64,000 bases of DNA from Ralstonia pickettii DTP0602 (GCA_000471925.1 CP006667.1:620001-684000); one strand, 5' to 3'; counted from the stretch's first letter, positions 51,836-61,555 are shown. The notes: generated from the sequence alone by a model not told the origin. A program made the numbers and translations.

Positions 51836-53451
51836 ACACGACTCAGGCAACCCAGCCCGCAACGCAGCCCGCAACCCAGCCTGTTACGGGCGAATGGACG
51901 GACGAACTCCATGAGCTGACACAGCGCCGCGCCATCGCGCATGCACTCGGCGGCGAGGAACAGGTCGTGCGCCATCACGCACAAGGCAAGCTCACGGCGC
52001 GCGAACGTATCGATTACTTGCTCGACGCCGGCAGCTTCGCCGAGATCGGCGTGCTGGCCGGTTCCGTCAAGTACGGTGCAGATCGCAAGCGCGAGCAATT
52101 CACGCCCAGCAATGCGGTGGTCGGCATCGGCAAGATCCATGCGCGGCGCACGGTGGTGGCGGCCGACGACTTCACGATCCGCGCCGGCTCGTCCGAAGGT
52201 TCGGTGTCGGAAAAGTGGATCTATGCCGACCGCTACGCGTGGGAGTACAAGCTGCCGATCGTGCGCATGGTCGACAGCGCCGGCGGCAGCGTCAAGCTGC
52301 TCGACAAGCTCGGCCATACCAAGATTCCGGGCTATGCCATGTTGCCGATGACGCAGCTGCTCGGCGTCGTGCCTGTGGTCGGCATCGCGCTGGGCGCCTG
52401 CGCGGGGCTCGGCGCCGTGCGGGTCGGTTCCGCCCATCTGTCCATCATGATTCGTGGCAAGAGCCAGGTCTTCGCCGGCGGGCCGCCGGTGGTGAAGCAG
52501 GCGTTGGGCCTCGACATCGACAAGGAGGGGCTCGGCGGCTACGACGCGATGCACCGTTTCAGCGGCGCGGTGAGCCTGGCCGTTGAAACCGAAGAGCAGG
52601 CCCTGGAGGCCACGCGGCGTTTCCTTTCGTACCTTCCCGGCAATGTGTGGGAACAGCCGCCGCGCGTGGCCTGCGAGGATCCGGTCGATCGCTGCGACGA
52701 GTGGCTCAACCGGGCGATCCCCGCCGACAAGCGCAAGGTCTTCCAGGCACGCAAGATCCTAAAGGCGATCTTCGACGAAGGCTCGTTGTTCGAGATGTCG
52801 CCGGACTTCGGCGGCTCGACCATCACATGCCTGGCGCGCCTGAACGGCCATGCCGTGGGCGTGATGACCAACAACCCGATGGTGATGGGCGGCGCCCTGA
52901 CGCGCGCCGCCGCGCTGAAGATGGCGCGCTTCGTCGACCTGTGCGACACCTTCCACCTGCCCATCGTCAACCTGGCCGATCAGCCGGGCGTGATGACCGG
53001 CCCCGACGCCGAACGCGAAGGCACGCTGTCCGCCGCGCTGCAGGCCATGCATGCGATCGAGCAGTCTGGCGTGCCTTGGCTGGCGATCGTGCTGCGGCGT
53101 TGCGTGGGCCTGGCCGGCGCCATGCTGAGCCCGTGGCACGGGCCGTCGGGCACCGCGCTGCCGAACCGCTATGCGTGGCCGTCGGCACGCTGGGGCTCGA
53201 TTCCGGTTGAGGGCGGCGTCGCCGCGGCCTACAAGCAGGATATCGCCGCCGCCGCCGACCCGGTCGCGCACCGCCTGGACCTTGAAGCGCACTACCACGC
53301 GATCTCGTCGCCGCTGCGCACCGCCGAGCGCTTCGGTGTGCTCGACATCATCGAACCGGCGAGCACCCGGCCGCTGCTTTGCGCCTGGGTCGAAGACGCC
53401 TACCAGGCCACCGCCCGCCGCCTCGGCCCGGTCGGCCGCACGATGCGCTGA
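51832..53451 (+). CDS. Acyl-CoA carboxylase beta-type carboxyltransferase, paralog A
   Basis: A 539-residue carboxyltransferase of the propionyl/methylcrotonyl-CoA carboxylase beta family, overlapping the ligase gene by 4 bp. A Thr/Gln/Pro/Ala-rich leader with TQPA repeats (residues 3-18) precedes the N-domain (GKLTARERIDYLLDAGSFAEIG, MVDSAGGSVKLLD) and the C-domain (ALQAMHAIEQSGVPWLAIVLRR). The oxyanion-forming Gly-rich loops (GALTRAAALKMARFVDLCD) are kept. The next gene is a second beta-type subunit, so the pair may form a mixed ring. Confidence 0.88.
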   Translation: MNTTQATQPATQPATQPVTGEWTDELHELTQRRAIAHALGGEEQVVRHHAQGKLTARERIDYLLDAGSFAEIGVLAGSVKYGADRKREQFTPSNAVVGIGKIHARRTVVAADDFTIRAGSSEGSVSEKWIYADRYAWEYKLPIVRMVDSAGGSVKLLDKLGHTKIPGYAMLPMTQLLGVVPVVGIALGACAGLGAVRVGSAHLSIMIRGKSQVFAGGPPVVKQALGLDIDKEGLGGYDAMHRFSGAVSLAVETEEQALEATRRFLSYLPGNVWEQPPRVACEDPVDRCDEWLNRAIPADKRKVFQARKILKAIFDEGSLFEMSPDFGGSTITCLARLNGHAVGVMTNNPMVMGGALTRAAALKMARFVDLCDTFHLPIVNLADQPGVMTGPDAEREGTLSAALQAMHAIEQSGVPWLAIVLRRCVGLAGAMLSPWHGPSGTALPNRYAWPSARWGSIPVEGGVAAAYKQDIAAAADPVAHRLDLEAHYHAISSPLRTAERFGVLDIIEPASTRPLLCAWVEDAYQATARRLGPVGRTMR

Positions 53452-53466
53452 GCGAGGAGACCGTAC

Positions 53467-55059
53467 ATGACAATCACATCCGCACAATCCAGCCCCGTCA
53501 CCAACGCCGCGTTGGCAGGGCTCTCCACCTACGAAGAACAACGCGCCCAACTCGACGCCCGCGTCCTTGACGCTCTCGCGATGGGAGGCGAAGCCAAGCT
53601 CGCGAAGCGCCGCGCCAGTGGCCACCTGAATGCGCGCGAGCGCGTCGGGCAACTGCTGGACGCCGACTCGTTCAGCGAAACCGGGATGCTGGCCGTCTCG
53701 CTCCTGCCTGCCGATCGCGACAGCTCACCGGCCGACGCCAAGATCACCGGCACCGGCCGCATCGAAGGGCGGCGCGTGGCCGTGGTGTCGAACGACATGA
53801 CGGTCATGGGCGCGTCGTCCTCTGCGATCAACATGCGCAAGATCGCCCGCTTGAAGGAGACGGCCACGCGCAACGGCATGCCGCTGATCTTCCTGGGCGA
53901 GTCGAGCGGTTCGCGGGTGCCTGACAGCCTGGGCGCGGAAGCGATGGCCGGTGCCGGCCAGGACCCGCAGCAGTACTGCCGCCGGCGTGAAATCCCTTGG
54001 GTGAGCGCCGTGCTCGGGCCCTGCCTGGGCTCGTCGACCTGGTACACCTGCCTTTCCGATTTCGTGGTGATGCGCAAGGGCGCGTTCCTCGCGGTGTCGA
54101 GCGCGCGTGTCACGTCGCTCGCCATCGGCGAAGCGGTCGATCCCGAGGAACTCGGCGGCTGGAAGCTGCATGCCGAGCAGACCGGGCTGGTGGACGTGAT
54201 CGTCAACAGCGACGTGGAAGCGCTCGCGGCGATCCGCCGCTTCCTCAGCTACCTGCCCTCGCACGCCGGTGCCCGCCCGCCGAGCGTTCCGGCTGCCGAG
54301 GCGATCGCGCCCGACGCGGACAAGCTCCTCGAACTGGTGCCGTCCGCGCGCAGCAAGACCTACGACATGCGCAAGGTCATCGCCGGCATCGTCGACGAAG
54401 GCAGCTTCCTCAACCTGAAGGATCGCTTCGGTCGTGCCGCGGTGACCGGCCTGGCGCGGCTGAATGGCGAGAGCGTCGGCATCGTCGCCTCGAATCCGAT
54501 GTTCAAGGGCGGCGCGATGGACCCCGAGGCTTGCCGCAAGGTCACGTCGTTCCTGGTGATGTGCGATTCGTTCAACATTCCTGTCCTCTTCCTGGTCGAC
54601 ACGCCGGGCTTCCTGGTCGGCATCGAGGGCGAGCGCAAGGCTGCACCCGCGCACATCATGAACATGATTCACGCCGTGCAGCTGTGCAGCGTGCCTAAGC
54701 TGTCAGTAATCCTGCGCAAGAGCTACGGCCAGGCCTATATCAACATGGGCGGCGGCCGCAACAGCGACGAGGTGGCGGCCTGGACCAGCGCCGACACCAG
54801 CTTCATGGACCCGCAGATCGGTGTCAGCGTGCTCCACGGCATCAAGCGCGAGGACGACCCGGCGCGCTTTGACCAACTGAAGGCCGAACTGGCACGCGAT
54901 ACCTCGGCCTACGCACTGGCCGGCGCCTTCGGCGTGCAGGCCGTGATTGCCCCGCAGCAGACCCGCGCCTGGCTGATCGAAGCATTGGCCACCCATCGCC
55001 GCGAACGCAACGGCGGCATCGGCCAGCACGAGATGCGCTCGTGGCCGACGTACATCTGA
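53467..55059 (+). CDS. Acyl-CoA carboxylase beta-type carboxyltransferase, paralog B
   Basis: A 530-residue beta-type carboxyltransferase 15 bp after paralog A, with GAGGAGACC upstream. GHLNARERVGQLLDADSFSE, FLGESSGSRVPDSLG and the C-domain FLVDTPGFLVGIEGE, GQAYINMGGGRNSDEVAAW are close to methylmalonyl/propionyl-CoA carboxylase. Paralogs A and B differ considerably in sequence, so they are not a recent duplication. It ends the enzymatic part of the operon; an MFS carrier and a TTT receptor follow. Confidence 0.88.
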   Translation: MTITSAQSSPVTNAALAGLSTYEEQRAQLDARVLDALAMGGEAKLAKRRASGHLNARERVGQLLDADSFSETGMLAVSLLPADRDSSPADAKITGTGRIEGRRVAVVSNDMTVMGASSSAINMRKIARLKETATRNGMPLIFLGESSGSRVPDSLGAEAMAGAGQDPQQYCRRREIPWVSAVLGPCLGSSTWYTCLSDFVVMRKGAFLAVSSARVTSLAIGEAVDPEELGGWKLHAEQTGLVDVIVNSDVEALAAIRRFLSYLPSHAGARPPSVPAAEAIAPDADKLLELVPSARSKTYDMRKVIAGIVDEGSFLNLKDRFGRAAVTGLARLNGESVGIVASNPMFKGGAMDPEACRKVTSFLVMCDSFNIPVLFLVDTPGFLVGIEGERKAAPAHIMNMIHAVQLCSVPKLSVILRKSYGQAYINMGGGRNSDEVAAWTSADTSFMDPQIGVSVLHGIKREDDPARFDQLKAELARDTSAYALAGAFGVQAVIAPQQTRAWLIEALATHRRERNGGIGQHEMRSWPTYI

Positions 55060-55091
55060 GCGCACTTCGACCAGAAGGCTTAACCCAAGGG

Positions 55092-56420
55092 ATGCCAGAC
55101 GTGAAAACCACTACCCTGTCGGCCGTAACGGCCAACACCCCCCTGAACGCGCCCACCGGGCTGTCGCGTGCCTATGCATGGGCCGTGTTCGCGCTCACCT
55201 TTGGCCTGATGCTGTCCGACTACCTGTCGCGCCAGGTCATCGGCGCGGTCTTCCCAGCCCTGAAAGCCGAATGGGCGCTGTCCGACTCGCAGCTCGGGAT
55301 GCTGGTGAGCGTGGTCTCGCTCGCCGTGGGCGTGCTGTGCGTGCCGATTTCCCTGGTCTCGGACCGCTGGGGACGCGTCAAAAGCATCACGCTGATGGCC
55401 TTCGTGTGGTGTCTTGCGACCATCGCCTGCGGCCTGGCGCAGAGCTATGGCCAGTTGCTGTTGGCGCGGATGTTCGTCGGCCTCGGCGAGGCGGCCTACG
55501 GTGCAGCGGGGGCCGCGTTGCTGGCCCATGTATTTCCCGCCAGGCAGCGCGCCGCGGTGCTGGGCGCGTTCCTGTCGGCCGGCTTGTTCGGGTCCGTACT
55601 CGGCGTGGTCGTCGGGGGCGCTGTGGCGGCCCAGGCGGGGTGGCGCATGGCGTTCTTTGCCGTGGGTGCGCCGGGCCTGCTGCTGGCGGTGATCTATCCC
55701 TTCGTCGTACGCGACTACAAGACCGTCGCGTTGAGCGCCGAGGGGCAGGGCGATGCCGCGCCGGCCCGGCTGCGCATCGGCCAGATCGCGCGCGAAGTGT
55801 TTGCCGCGCGCTCGGGCAATCTCACCTACATCGCGAGCGGATTGCAAATGGCAATACCCGCGATCCTCATTGCATGGCTGCCGACATACCTCGGCCGCTA
55901 CCAGGGCATGGATGTGAAGCAGGCCGGGCTGATGGCCGGCGTGGCCGTATTGGCTTCCGGCATCGGCATGATCTTTGGCGGCGGTCTGGCGGACCGGCTC
56001 AGCGCCAGGCACCCGCGGCGCCGGGTGCTGGTGCCCGCCGCCTATGCGGTGCTGTCGGCCCTGGTGCTAATCACCGCGTTCGCGCTGCCGCCCGGTCCGT
56101 TGGCCCTGGGCCTGATCTTCCTTGGCGCATTGTTCGCCGCGGCGCACGGCGGCTGTTCCGGGGCCATCGTTTGCGATGTCACCCATCCCGGCGTGCGCGC
56201 GACGGTGACGGCGACGATCGCCCTGGCCAACAACCTGATTGGGCTTGCGCCAGGCCCGCTGCTCGTCGGGGCGTTCTCGGACGTTCTCGGCCTGAAACTG
56301 GCACTGACGCTGGCGCCGGTGTTTGCGCTGGCGGCTGCGGTCTTCTTCGTCCTGGCTTCGCGCAGCTACGAGGCAGACGCCGCACGCCATCGCACAAGCG
56401 GGACGCAGGAGCCGGCCTGA
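55092..56420 (+). CDS. MFS transporter
   Basis: A 442-residue 12-helix carrier. I use the ATG at 55092 (MPDVKTTTLSAVTANT); an upstream ATG at 55041 would overlap the preceding gene. Family motifs are SDYLSRQVIGAVFPALKAEW in helix 1, SDRWGRVKSITLMAF between helices 2 and 3 and GGGLADRLSARHPRRRV in the second half. The sequence resembles carriers of organic acids. Position behind the carboxyltransferases suggests it imports their acid substrate. Confidence 0.85.
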   Translation: MPDVKTTTLSAVTANTPLNAPTGLSRAYAWAVFALTFGLMLSDYLSRQVIGAVFPALKAEWALSDSQLGMLVSVVSLAVGVLCVPISLVSDRWGRVKSITLMAFVWCLATIACGLAQSYGQLLLARMFVGLGEAAYGAAGAALLAHVFPARQRAAVLGAFLSAGLFGSVLGVVVGGAVAAQAGWRMAFFAVGAPGLLLAVIYPFVVRDYKTVALSAEGQGDAAPARLRIGQIAREVFAARSGNLTYIASGLQMAIPAILIAWLPTYLGRYQGMDVKQAGLMAGVAVLASGIGMIFGGGLADRLSARHPRRRVLVPAAYAVLSALVLITAFALPPGPLALGLIFLGALFAAAHGGCSGAIVCDVTHPGVRATVTATIALANNLIGLAPGPLLVGAFSDVLGLKLALTLAPVFALAAAVFFVLASRSYEADAARHRTSGTQEPA

Positions 56421-56476
56421 TCGTATTCCACGACCGTTCGACCCAAATCACTGACATCAAAAGACAGGAGCGAGAC

Positions 56477-57463
56477 ATGACCATTTCCCTTTCCCCCCGC
56501 AGCCTCGGCGTCGTCCTGGGCATGGCGGTCGCCATGCTGGCGCCAACTGCGGCGTTTGCGCAGGTGCAGTCCGACAAGCCGCTTCGCATCATCGCAGCCG
56601 GGCCTGCCGGCGGTTCCCTCGACATCGTGTCGCGCCTGCTGGCCGAAGGCATGCAGAAGGAACTGCACCAGCCGGTGATCGTCGAGCCCAAGCCGGGCTC
56701 CGGCGGTGCGCTCGCGGTCAACGACCTGACGCAGGCGGCGCACGACGGCAACACGATGCTGGTTGCGCTCGATGCGCTGGTCAGCGAGATCCCCCATATC
56801 GTCAAGCTGCGTTTCGACATGTTCAAGGAGGTCAAGCCGATCGCCGAACTCGCGCGCGGCGGGCTGGTGATGGTGGGAAATCCGTCGTTGCCTGCAAAGA
56901 ACCTCGCCGAGGTGATTGCCTACGTGAAGGCGAATCCGGGCAAGGTCAACTACGCCTCCTACAGCCCCGGCACCGTCTCGCACGTGATGGGGTTGCAGCT
57001 GAATCGCGCCGCCGGCATCGACATGTCGCACATCGGCTATAAGGGCACGCCCCCGGCGCTCGCCGACGTGATGGGCGGGCACGTGCAGCTGATGTTCGCA
57101 GGCATACCGAACGCGATTCCCCTGATCAAGAGCGGGAAGATCGTGCCCTTCGCCGTCAGCCTGCCCCAGCGTTCGCCGATGCTGCCCAATGTGCCGACCT
57201 TCTCCGAACTCGGCTACCCCCAGCTCGAGGCGCTGGTCTGGCTGGGCCTGTGGGTCACGCCAGACGTCCCGGCCGCGGCGCAGACCAGGTTGCGCGAAGC
57301 CGCGCTGAAGGTCATGGCGCAGCCGGCCACGCGCGAGCGCCTGAGAGAGTTCGGCCTCGACGCGGGCCAGCCGCGCACGCCCGAAGAGATGACGAAATCG
57401 CTGCGCAGCGACTACGCGCGCATCGGCGCCGTGCTGAAGTCGATCGACTTCAAGCCGGAATGA
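56477..57463 (+). CDS. Tripartite tricarboxylate transporter (Bug-type) periplasmic receptor
   Basis: A 328-residue Bug-family solute receptor. The start at 56477 has AGGAGCGAGAC upstream. The signal peptide runs to about residue 29 (cleavage after AAFA). Next comes DKPLRIIAAGPAGGSLDIVSRLLAEGM, the usual Bug N-terminus, then VIVEPKPGSGGALAVNDL and IGYKGTPPALADVMGGHVQLMF. The TctA/TctB membrane genes are not here, as is common in this lineage. It is last of the rightward operon, so it probably binds the substrate acid. Confidence 0.9.
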   Translation: MTISLSPRSLGVVLGMAVAMLAPTAAFAQVQSDKPLRIIAAGPAGGSLDIVSRLLAEGMQKELHQPVIVEPKPGSGGALAVNDLTQAAHDGNTMLVALDALVSEIPHIVKLRFDMFKEVKPIAELARGGLVMVGNPSLPAKNLAEVIAYVKANPGKVNYASYSPGTVSHVMGLQLNRAAGIDMSHIGYKGTPPALADVMGGHVQLMFAGIPNAIPLIKSGKIVPFAVSLPQRSPMLPNVPTFSELGYPQLEALVWLGLWVTPDVPAAAQTRLREAALKVMAQPATRERLREFGLDAGQPRTPEEMTKSLRSDYARIGAVLKSIDFKPE

Positions 57464-57556
57464 GCGGCGTGTCATTTCCTTGGGAGGGCTCTTATATCGG
57501 AAATCTTCAAATCGCCGGACGTGGCACATCTGCTGTCCGCCATCGCGCCGAATGAT

Positions 57557-57580
57557 GTGAGGGCGTTGCAGCGCCCTCAC
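57557..57580. terminator. Hairpin between convergent TTT receptor and lysR genes
   Basis: Perfect 9-bp stem GTGAGGGCG (57557-57565) / CGCCCTCAC (57572-57580) with a 6-nt loop, centred in the 147-bp convergent gap. There is no T-run, so it may be a bidirectional stop assisted by Rho. Confidence 0.6.
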
Positions 57581-57610
57581 GTAGCGACTGCCGCCCAGTG
57601 ACCAAAGCCG

Positions 57611-58537
57611 CTATTCATCCCCCCTGCCTGCGTTGAACAAGCGCCCGCCACGCTCCTGCAAGAGCGCCATCAGGCGATGCGCCGCAGGCGACAGGTAGCC
57701 TTCGCGCCGGTATGTCACGCCGAGCCGGCGTTTCAGCGTTGCCTCCTTCAGCGGCACTTCGCGCAGCGGGTGCTGGCTGCCGTTCCCGGCAGCCAGCGTG
57801 TGGCGGGACAGGAAGCTGAGCAGCTCGCTCTTCGCAATGAGGCGTGGCAGCAGGGGGATCGAGTTCGCATCGATCTGCGCCGTGGGCGGCGGCAAGCCAT
57901 GCGACTGGAAGGCCGCATCAAGCCATTGCCGGCTGGGGATGGACCGGGCCGGCAATACCCAGCGCCACGACAGCAGTGATTTCATCGTGATGCGGGGCAG
58001 GTCGAAGACCGGGTGATTGCGGCTCGCCGCAACGACGACCACGTCCTCGACGATGGCGCGACTGACGAAGGCGTCGTCGGACTCGGGCATGAGGCCGATC
58101 AGCAGGTCGATCGCACCTTCCCTGAGGCGCTCCCGCAAGACCAGGCTCGGTGCGACGGTGATTTCGATCGTGGTCTCCGGCGCTTCGGCGAGAAGGAGAT
58201 TGCAGATCTCCGGCAACACATGTTCGGCGGCAATCGGTCCGCTGCCGATGCGGACGTGTCCCGCGTTTCCCCTGGCGAAGTCGCCAACCTCCCTGAGCGC
58301 CTCTTCCGTTGCGCCGCGCAGGATGCGCGCCCGCGCGAGCAGCACCTCGCCCACCGCGGTGAGGTGTATGCCGCGGCCTTTGCGCTCGAACAGGGCGCTG
58401 CCGAACGCATCTTCCAGCCGCTGTACCGCCTTCGTGATCGCAGGCTGCGTTCGCCCCAACTGGTCGGCAGCCTTGCCGACGTGGCCGAGTTCGGCGACTG
58501 CCTCAAAGTACCTGAGGTCCCGAAGCTGGATGTCCAT
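57611..58537 (-). CDS. LysR family transcriptional regulator
   Basis: A 308-residue regulator with the N-terminal helix-turn-helix (about residues 1-65: MDIQLRDLRYFEAVAELGHVGKAADQLGRTQPAITKAVQRLE) and an effector-binding domain (about 90-295). It is divergent from the TTT receptor at 58626 with an 88-bp gap, the classical LysR arrangement, so it probably activates the receptor-dehydrogenase-RraA genes in response to their substrate. Confidence 0.92.
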   Translation of the reverse strand: MDIQLRDLRYFEAVAELGHVGKAADQLGRTQPAITKAVQRLEDAFGSALFERKGRGIHLTAVGEVLLARARILRGATEEALREVGDFARGNAGHVRIGSGPIAAEHVLPEICNLLLAEAPETTIEITVAPSLVLRERLREGAIDLLIGLMPESDDAFVSRAIVEDVVVVAASRNHPVFDLPRITMKSLLSWRWVLPARSIPSRQWLDAAFQSHGLPPPTAQIDANSIPLLPRLIAKSELLSFLSRHTLAAGNGSQHPLREVPLKEATLKRRLGVTYRREGYLSPAAHRLMALLQERGGRLFNAGRGDE

Positions 58538-58625
58538 CGATAACTTCCAGGAATGAAAACATGAACATTATCAAATGGACGGAATGATTTGGCCAGCCAA
58601 CAATACAAGCCATAACACAGGAGAC

Positions 58626-59606
58626 ATGATGACGAAAACGCGATTCCTCGCGGCTGCCGCCGCGCTTGCCATGCTCGCGGGCAGTGCGTTCGCGCAAGCC
58701 TGGCCAGCCAGGCCGATCCGGCTGGTGGTCCCGTTTCCGCCCGGCGGCGGCACCGACACGGTTGCGCGGCTGGTGGCGGAGAAGCTGACGTCGCAGGCGG
58801 GCTGGGTCGTCGTGGTGGAGAACCGGCCCGGTGCCGGTGGCAACGTTGGTCTCGACGCGGTGGCGAAGGCGCCGGCCGACGGCTACACGATCGGTCTGGG
58901 CCAGACCGCCAACCTCGCGATCAACCCGGCGCTCTATCCGAAGATGCCGTTCGATCCGCTGAAGGACTTTGCACCCATCACGACGGTTGCCTCCCAGCCC
59001 GTCGTGCTGGTGGTCAATGCCGCGTCTTCGTTCAGGACGCTGGCAGACGTCGTTACGGCATCGAAGAGCAAGCCAGAGTCCCTGCGCATCGGCCTTGCCG
59101 GCAACGGCACGGTAGGCCATCTTGCCGGCGAGATGCTGGAACGGCGCGCGGGCATCCGGATGCTGAACGTGCCGTACAAGGGCGCCGGCCCGGCCATGGT
59201 GGATCTGCTCGGCAACCAGGTGGACCTCAATTTCGCCAATACCGCGGCAGCGATTCCGCAACTCGCGGGGAAGAAAGTTCGCGCGTTGGCGGTGAGCTCC
59301 GCGCAACGTGTAAAAAACGTACCTGAGCTGGCGAACGTGCCCACGGTTGCCGAATCGGGGTACCCCGGCTTTGATGCGATCACCTGGACCGGCCTGATCG
59401 CGCCGGCAGGCACGCCTCAGGCCGTGGTTGACCGCATCAACGCCGAGGTGCAGAAGGCGCTGAAGAACCCTGACGTGCAAGGCAAGCTGGCCGCCGAGGG
59501 CAGTACGCCCATGGGTGGAACGCCCAGGCAGTTCGCCGAATACATCCGTACCGAGCATCAGAAGTGGGGCGCGCTGATCCGCGAGGCGAATATCAGGCTC
59601 GAATGA
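58626..59606 (+). CDS. Tripartite tricarboxylate transporter (Bug-type) periplasmic receptor
   Basis: A 326-residue Bug-family receptor. The tandem ATGATG at 58626/58629 leaves the start ambiguous by one residue; AGGAGA precedes both. The signal peptide ends after SAFA (about residue 24). Hallmarks are RPIRLVVPFPPGGGTDTVARLVAEKL, VVENRPGAGGNVGLDAVAKA and LNVPYKGAGPAMVDLLGNQVDLNF. It is first of a rightward set with a 2-hydroxyacid dehydrogenase and an RraA-family protein, and is controlled by the divergent LysR protein. Confidence 0.92.
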   Translation: MMTKTRFLAAAAALAMLAGSAFAQAWPARPIRLVVPFPPGGGTDTVARLVAEKLTSQAGWVVVVENRPGAGGNVGLDAVAKAPADGYTIGLGQTANLAINPALYPKMPFDPLKDFAPITTVASQPVVLVVNAASSFRTLADVVTASKSKPESLRIGLAGNGTVGHLAGEMLERRAGIRMLNVPYKGAGPAMVDLLGNQVDLNFANTAAAIPQLAGKKVRALAVSSAQRVKNVPELANVPTVAESGYPGFDAITWTGLIAPAGTPQAVVDRINAEVQKALKNPDVQGKLAAEGSTPMGGTPRQFAEYIRTEHQKWGALIREANIRLE

Positions 59607-59695
59607 GCTTCCGAACGAATTCTCTGCACCCACCCGGCAAAAGCTCCACGGATCCGTCCCCCGTCTGAATGCTTGCGCTTCAACATTGAAATGTC

Positions 59696-60667
59696 ATGAC
59701 TACCATCTTCGTCACCGCTCCCAAGCTGGCGCCAGCCGGCGTGGAACTGCTCGCCCAGGCCGGCGCCCGCGTGCTCTATCTGTCCCAGCCTGACAGCGTG
59801 GAGGAAGTGGAGCGCGTCATGGCATCGGAGCCCATCGACGCGGTGATCTCGAGGACGGTCCGGCTATCGGCGAAGGCCATCGAATCCTGTCCGACGCTCA
59901 AGGTGATTTCGAAGCACGGTGTTGGGGTCAGCAATATCGATGTGGACGCGGCCACGCGCCGAGGCATTCCGGTCTACGTCACGCCGGGGGCAAACGCGCA
60001 GTCGGTGGCCGAGATGACGCTGGGCCTGATGTTCGCCGCCGCGCGGCGCATCGGCTGGATGGATGCCGAGTTGCACGGGGGCCGCTGGTCGCGCGCGCAG
60101 GACGGCGTGGAGCTGCGCGGAAAGACCATCGGCCTGGCCGGTTTCGGGCAGGTCGGCCAGCGCGTGGCGACGGTATGCCTTGCGTTGGGCATGAAGGTCG
60201 TGGCGTTTGATCCGGCGCTGACGGACGGTCCCAGCCCGGTCGATGGCGCGCAACTGCTGCCGTCGCTGGCCGAACTCCTGCCGCGTGCCGACGTGTTGAG
60301 CCTGCACGTGCCGCTCAACCAACACACGCGCAACATGCTCGGTGAAGCCGCGTTCAGCCGGATGCCGCGCGGCGCGATCCTGGTCAACACGGCGCGCGGC
60401 GAGGTGGTGGACGAGGCTTCGCTGATCGCCGCCCTGCAGAGTGGTCAGCTCTACGCCGCCGGGCTGGACACCATGGCTGTCGAGCCGCTGCCTGCCGACA
60501 GCCCGCTTTCGACACTGCCGAACGTTGTGCTCACACCGCATGTGGGCGGCTCCACGCCTGCAGCGCTGGCCGCCATGGCGAGCGCCGCCGCCCGCAATGT
60601 ACTGGGATGGCTGGACGGCGTTCCGGCAGAACGCTCCGCTTGCGCCAACCCGCAAGTCCTTTCCTGA
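59696..60667 (+). CDS. D-isomer-specific 2-hydroxyacid dehydrogenase (phosphoglycerate dehydrogenase-like)
   Basis: A 323-residue NAD-dependent dehydrogenase. The Rossmann motif is GKTIGLAGFGQVGQRVA. The catalytic residues are in NTARGEVVDEASLIAAL (Arg), a Glu in AAGLDTMAVEPLP, and the His in VVLTPHVGGSTPAA. The subunit lacks the C-terminal ACT domain of biosynthetic SerA, so a catabolic role on a D-2-hydroxyacid is more likely. It follows the TTT receptor by 89 bp and precedes an RraA-family gene. Confidence 0.9.
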   Translation: MTTIFVTAPKLAPAGVELLAQAGARVLYLSQPDSVEEVERVMASEPIDAVISRTVRLSAKAIESCPTLKVISKHGVGVSNIDVDAATRRGIPVYVTPGANAQSVAEMTLGLMFAAARRIGWMDAELHGGRWSRAQDGVELRGKTIGLAGFGQVGQRVATVCLALGMKVVAFDPALTDGPSPVDGAQLLPSLAELLPRADVLSLHVPLNQHTRNMLGEAAFSRMPRGAILVNTARGEVVDEASLIAALQSGQLYAAGLDTMAVEPLPADSPLSTLPNVVLTPHVGGSTPAALAAMASAAARNVLGWLDGVPAERSACANPQVLS

Positions 60668-60700
60668 CCGCCCGATTACCGTTGATCCCTGGAGACGCTG

Positions 60701-61408
60701 ATGACCACTTCCAAAACCACCGCGCCAGTGCAATGGCCCGCCGGTTACCGCATCAACCCGCGTGTCGACGGACCCGCTCCGGATATCGTGGAGGCTTTCC
60801 GCGACATGCCGGTCGCAGCCATCGGCGACTCGATGAGCCGCAACATCGGCACGGTCGGCTTGCGGCAATACCATGCCCGCCTGGACACCGTGCTGTGCGG
60901 ACCCGCCGTGACGGTCCGGGTGCGCCCCGGGGACAACCTGATGATCCACAAGGCCCTGATGATGGTGCAGCCTGGCGACGTCCTGGTGATCGACGGCGGC
61001 GGCGATGTCACGCAGGCGCTCGTCGGCGGCCTGATGCGGACGACGTGCATGGCGAAGAAGCTGGGCGGACTGGTCATCGACGGGGCCATCCGCGACCTGT
61101 GCGAATGGGCGCAGGACGGCATGCCCATCTTCGCCAGGGGGCACACCCATCGCGGACCGGGCAAGGATGGCCCCGGGGAGATCAACATTGCCCTTGCCTG
61201 CGCGGGTCTGGCGGTGTTGCCCGGTGATCTCGTCATCGGCGATGCGGATGGGGTGATCGCAGTGCCCGCCGCCGAGGCTGCCGACGTTCTCGAACGCTGC
61301 CGGGCACACCTGAAGAAAGAAGCCAGGATTCGCGCGGATAACGCGGCCGGCACATCGGATCCGGAACGCTTCGATGCGGCGCTGCGCGCCAAGGGCCTGC
61401 CGGTCTGA
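60701..61408 (+). CDS. RraA family protein (4-carboxy-4-hydroxy-2-oxoadipate aldolase-like)
   Basis: A 235-residue protein of the RraA/HMG-aldolase superfamily. The core GDVLVIDGGGDVTQALVGG and LGGLVIDGAIRDLCEW contains the Arg-Asp pair and Gly-rich loop that bind pyruvate enolate in the aldolases. Aldolase or oxaloacetate-decarboxylase activity is therefore plausible, while RNase E inhibition is not implied. CTGGAGACGCTG precedes the start. Beside a 2-hydroxyacid dehydrogenase it may split a keto-hydroxy acid. Confidence 0.88.
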   Translation: MTTSKTTAPVQWPAGYRINPRVDGPAPDIVEAFRDMPVAAIGDSMSRNIGTVGLRQYHARLDTVLCGPAVTVRVRPGDNLMIHKALMMVQPGDVLVIDGGGDVTQALVGGLMRTTCMAKKLGGLVIDGAIRDLCEWAQDGMPIFARGHTHRGPGKDGPGEINIALACAGLAVLPGDLVIGDADGVIAVPAAEAADVLERCRAHLKKEARIRADNAAGTSDPERFDAALRAKGLPV

Positions 61409-61555
61409 AACGCCTTCCGCAACGCCTGGTGCGGCTGTCCGTTCGAGGCCATCAGCCCGCCGTCGACCGGCGGGACCTTGTCCGCAAAGCGTTGCATCGG
61501 GTTTGCCTCCGTAGGATGGCGAGTCTGCGCCCGCGGGTCTCAGCGCCCCTTCGCG

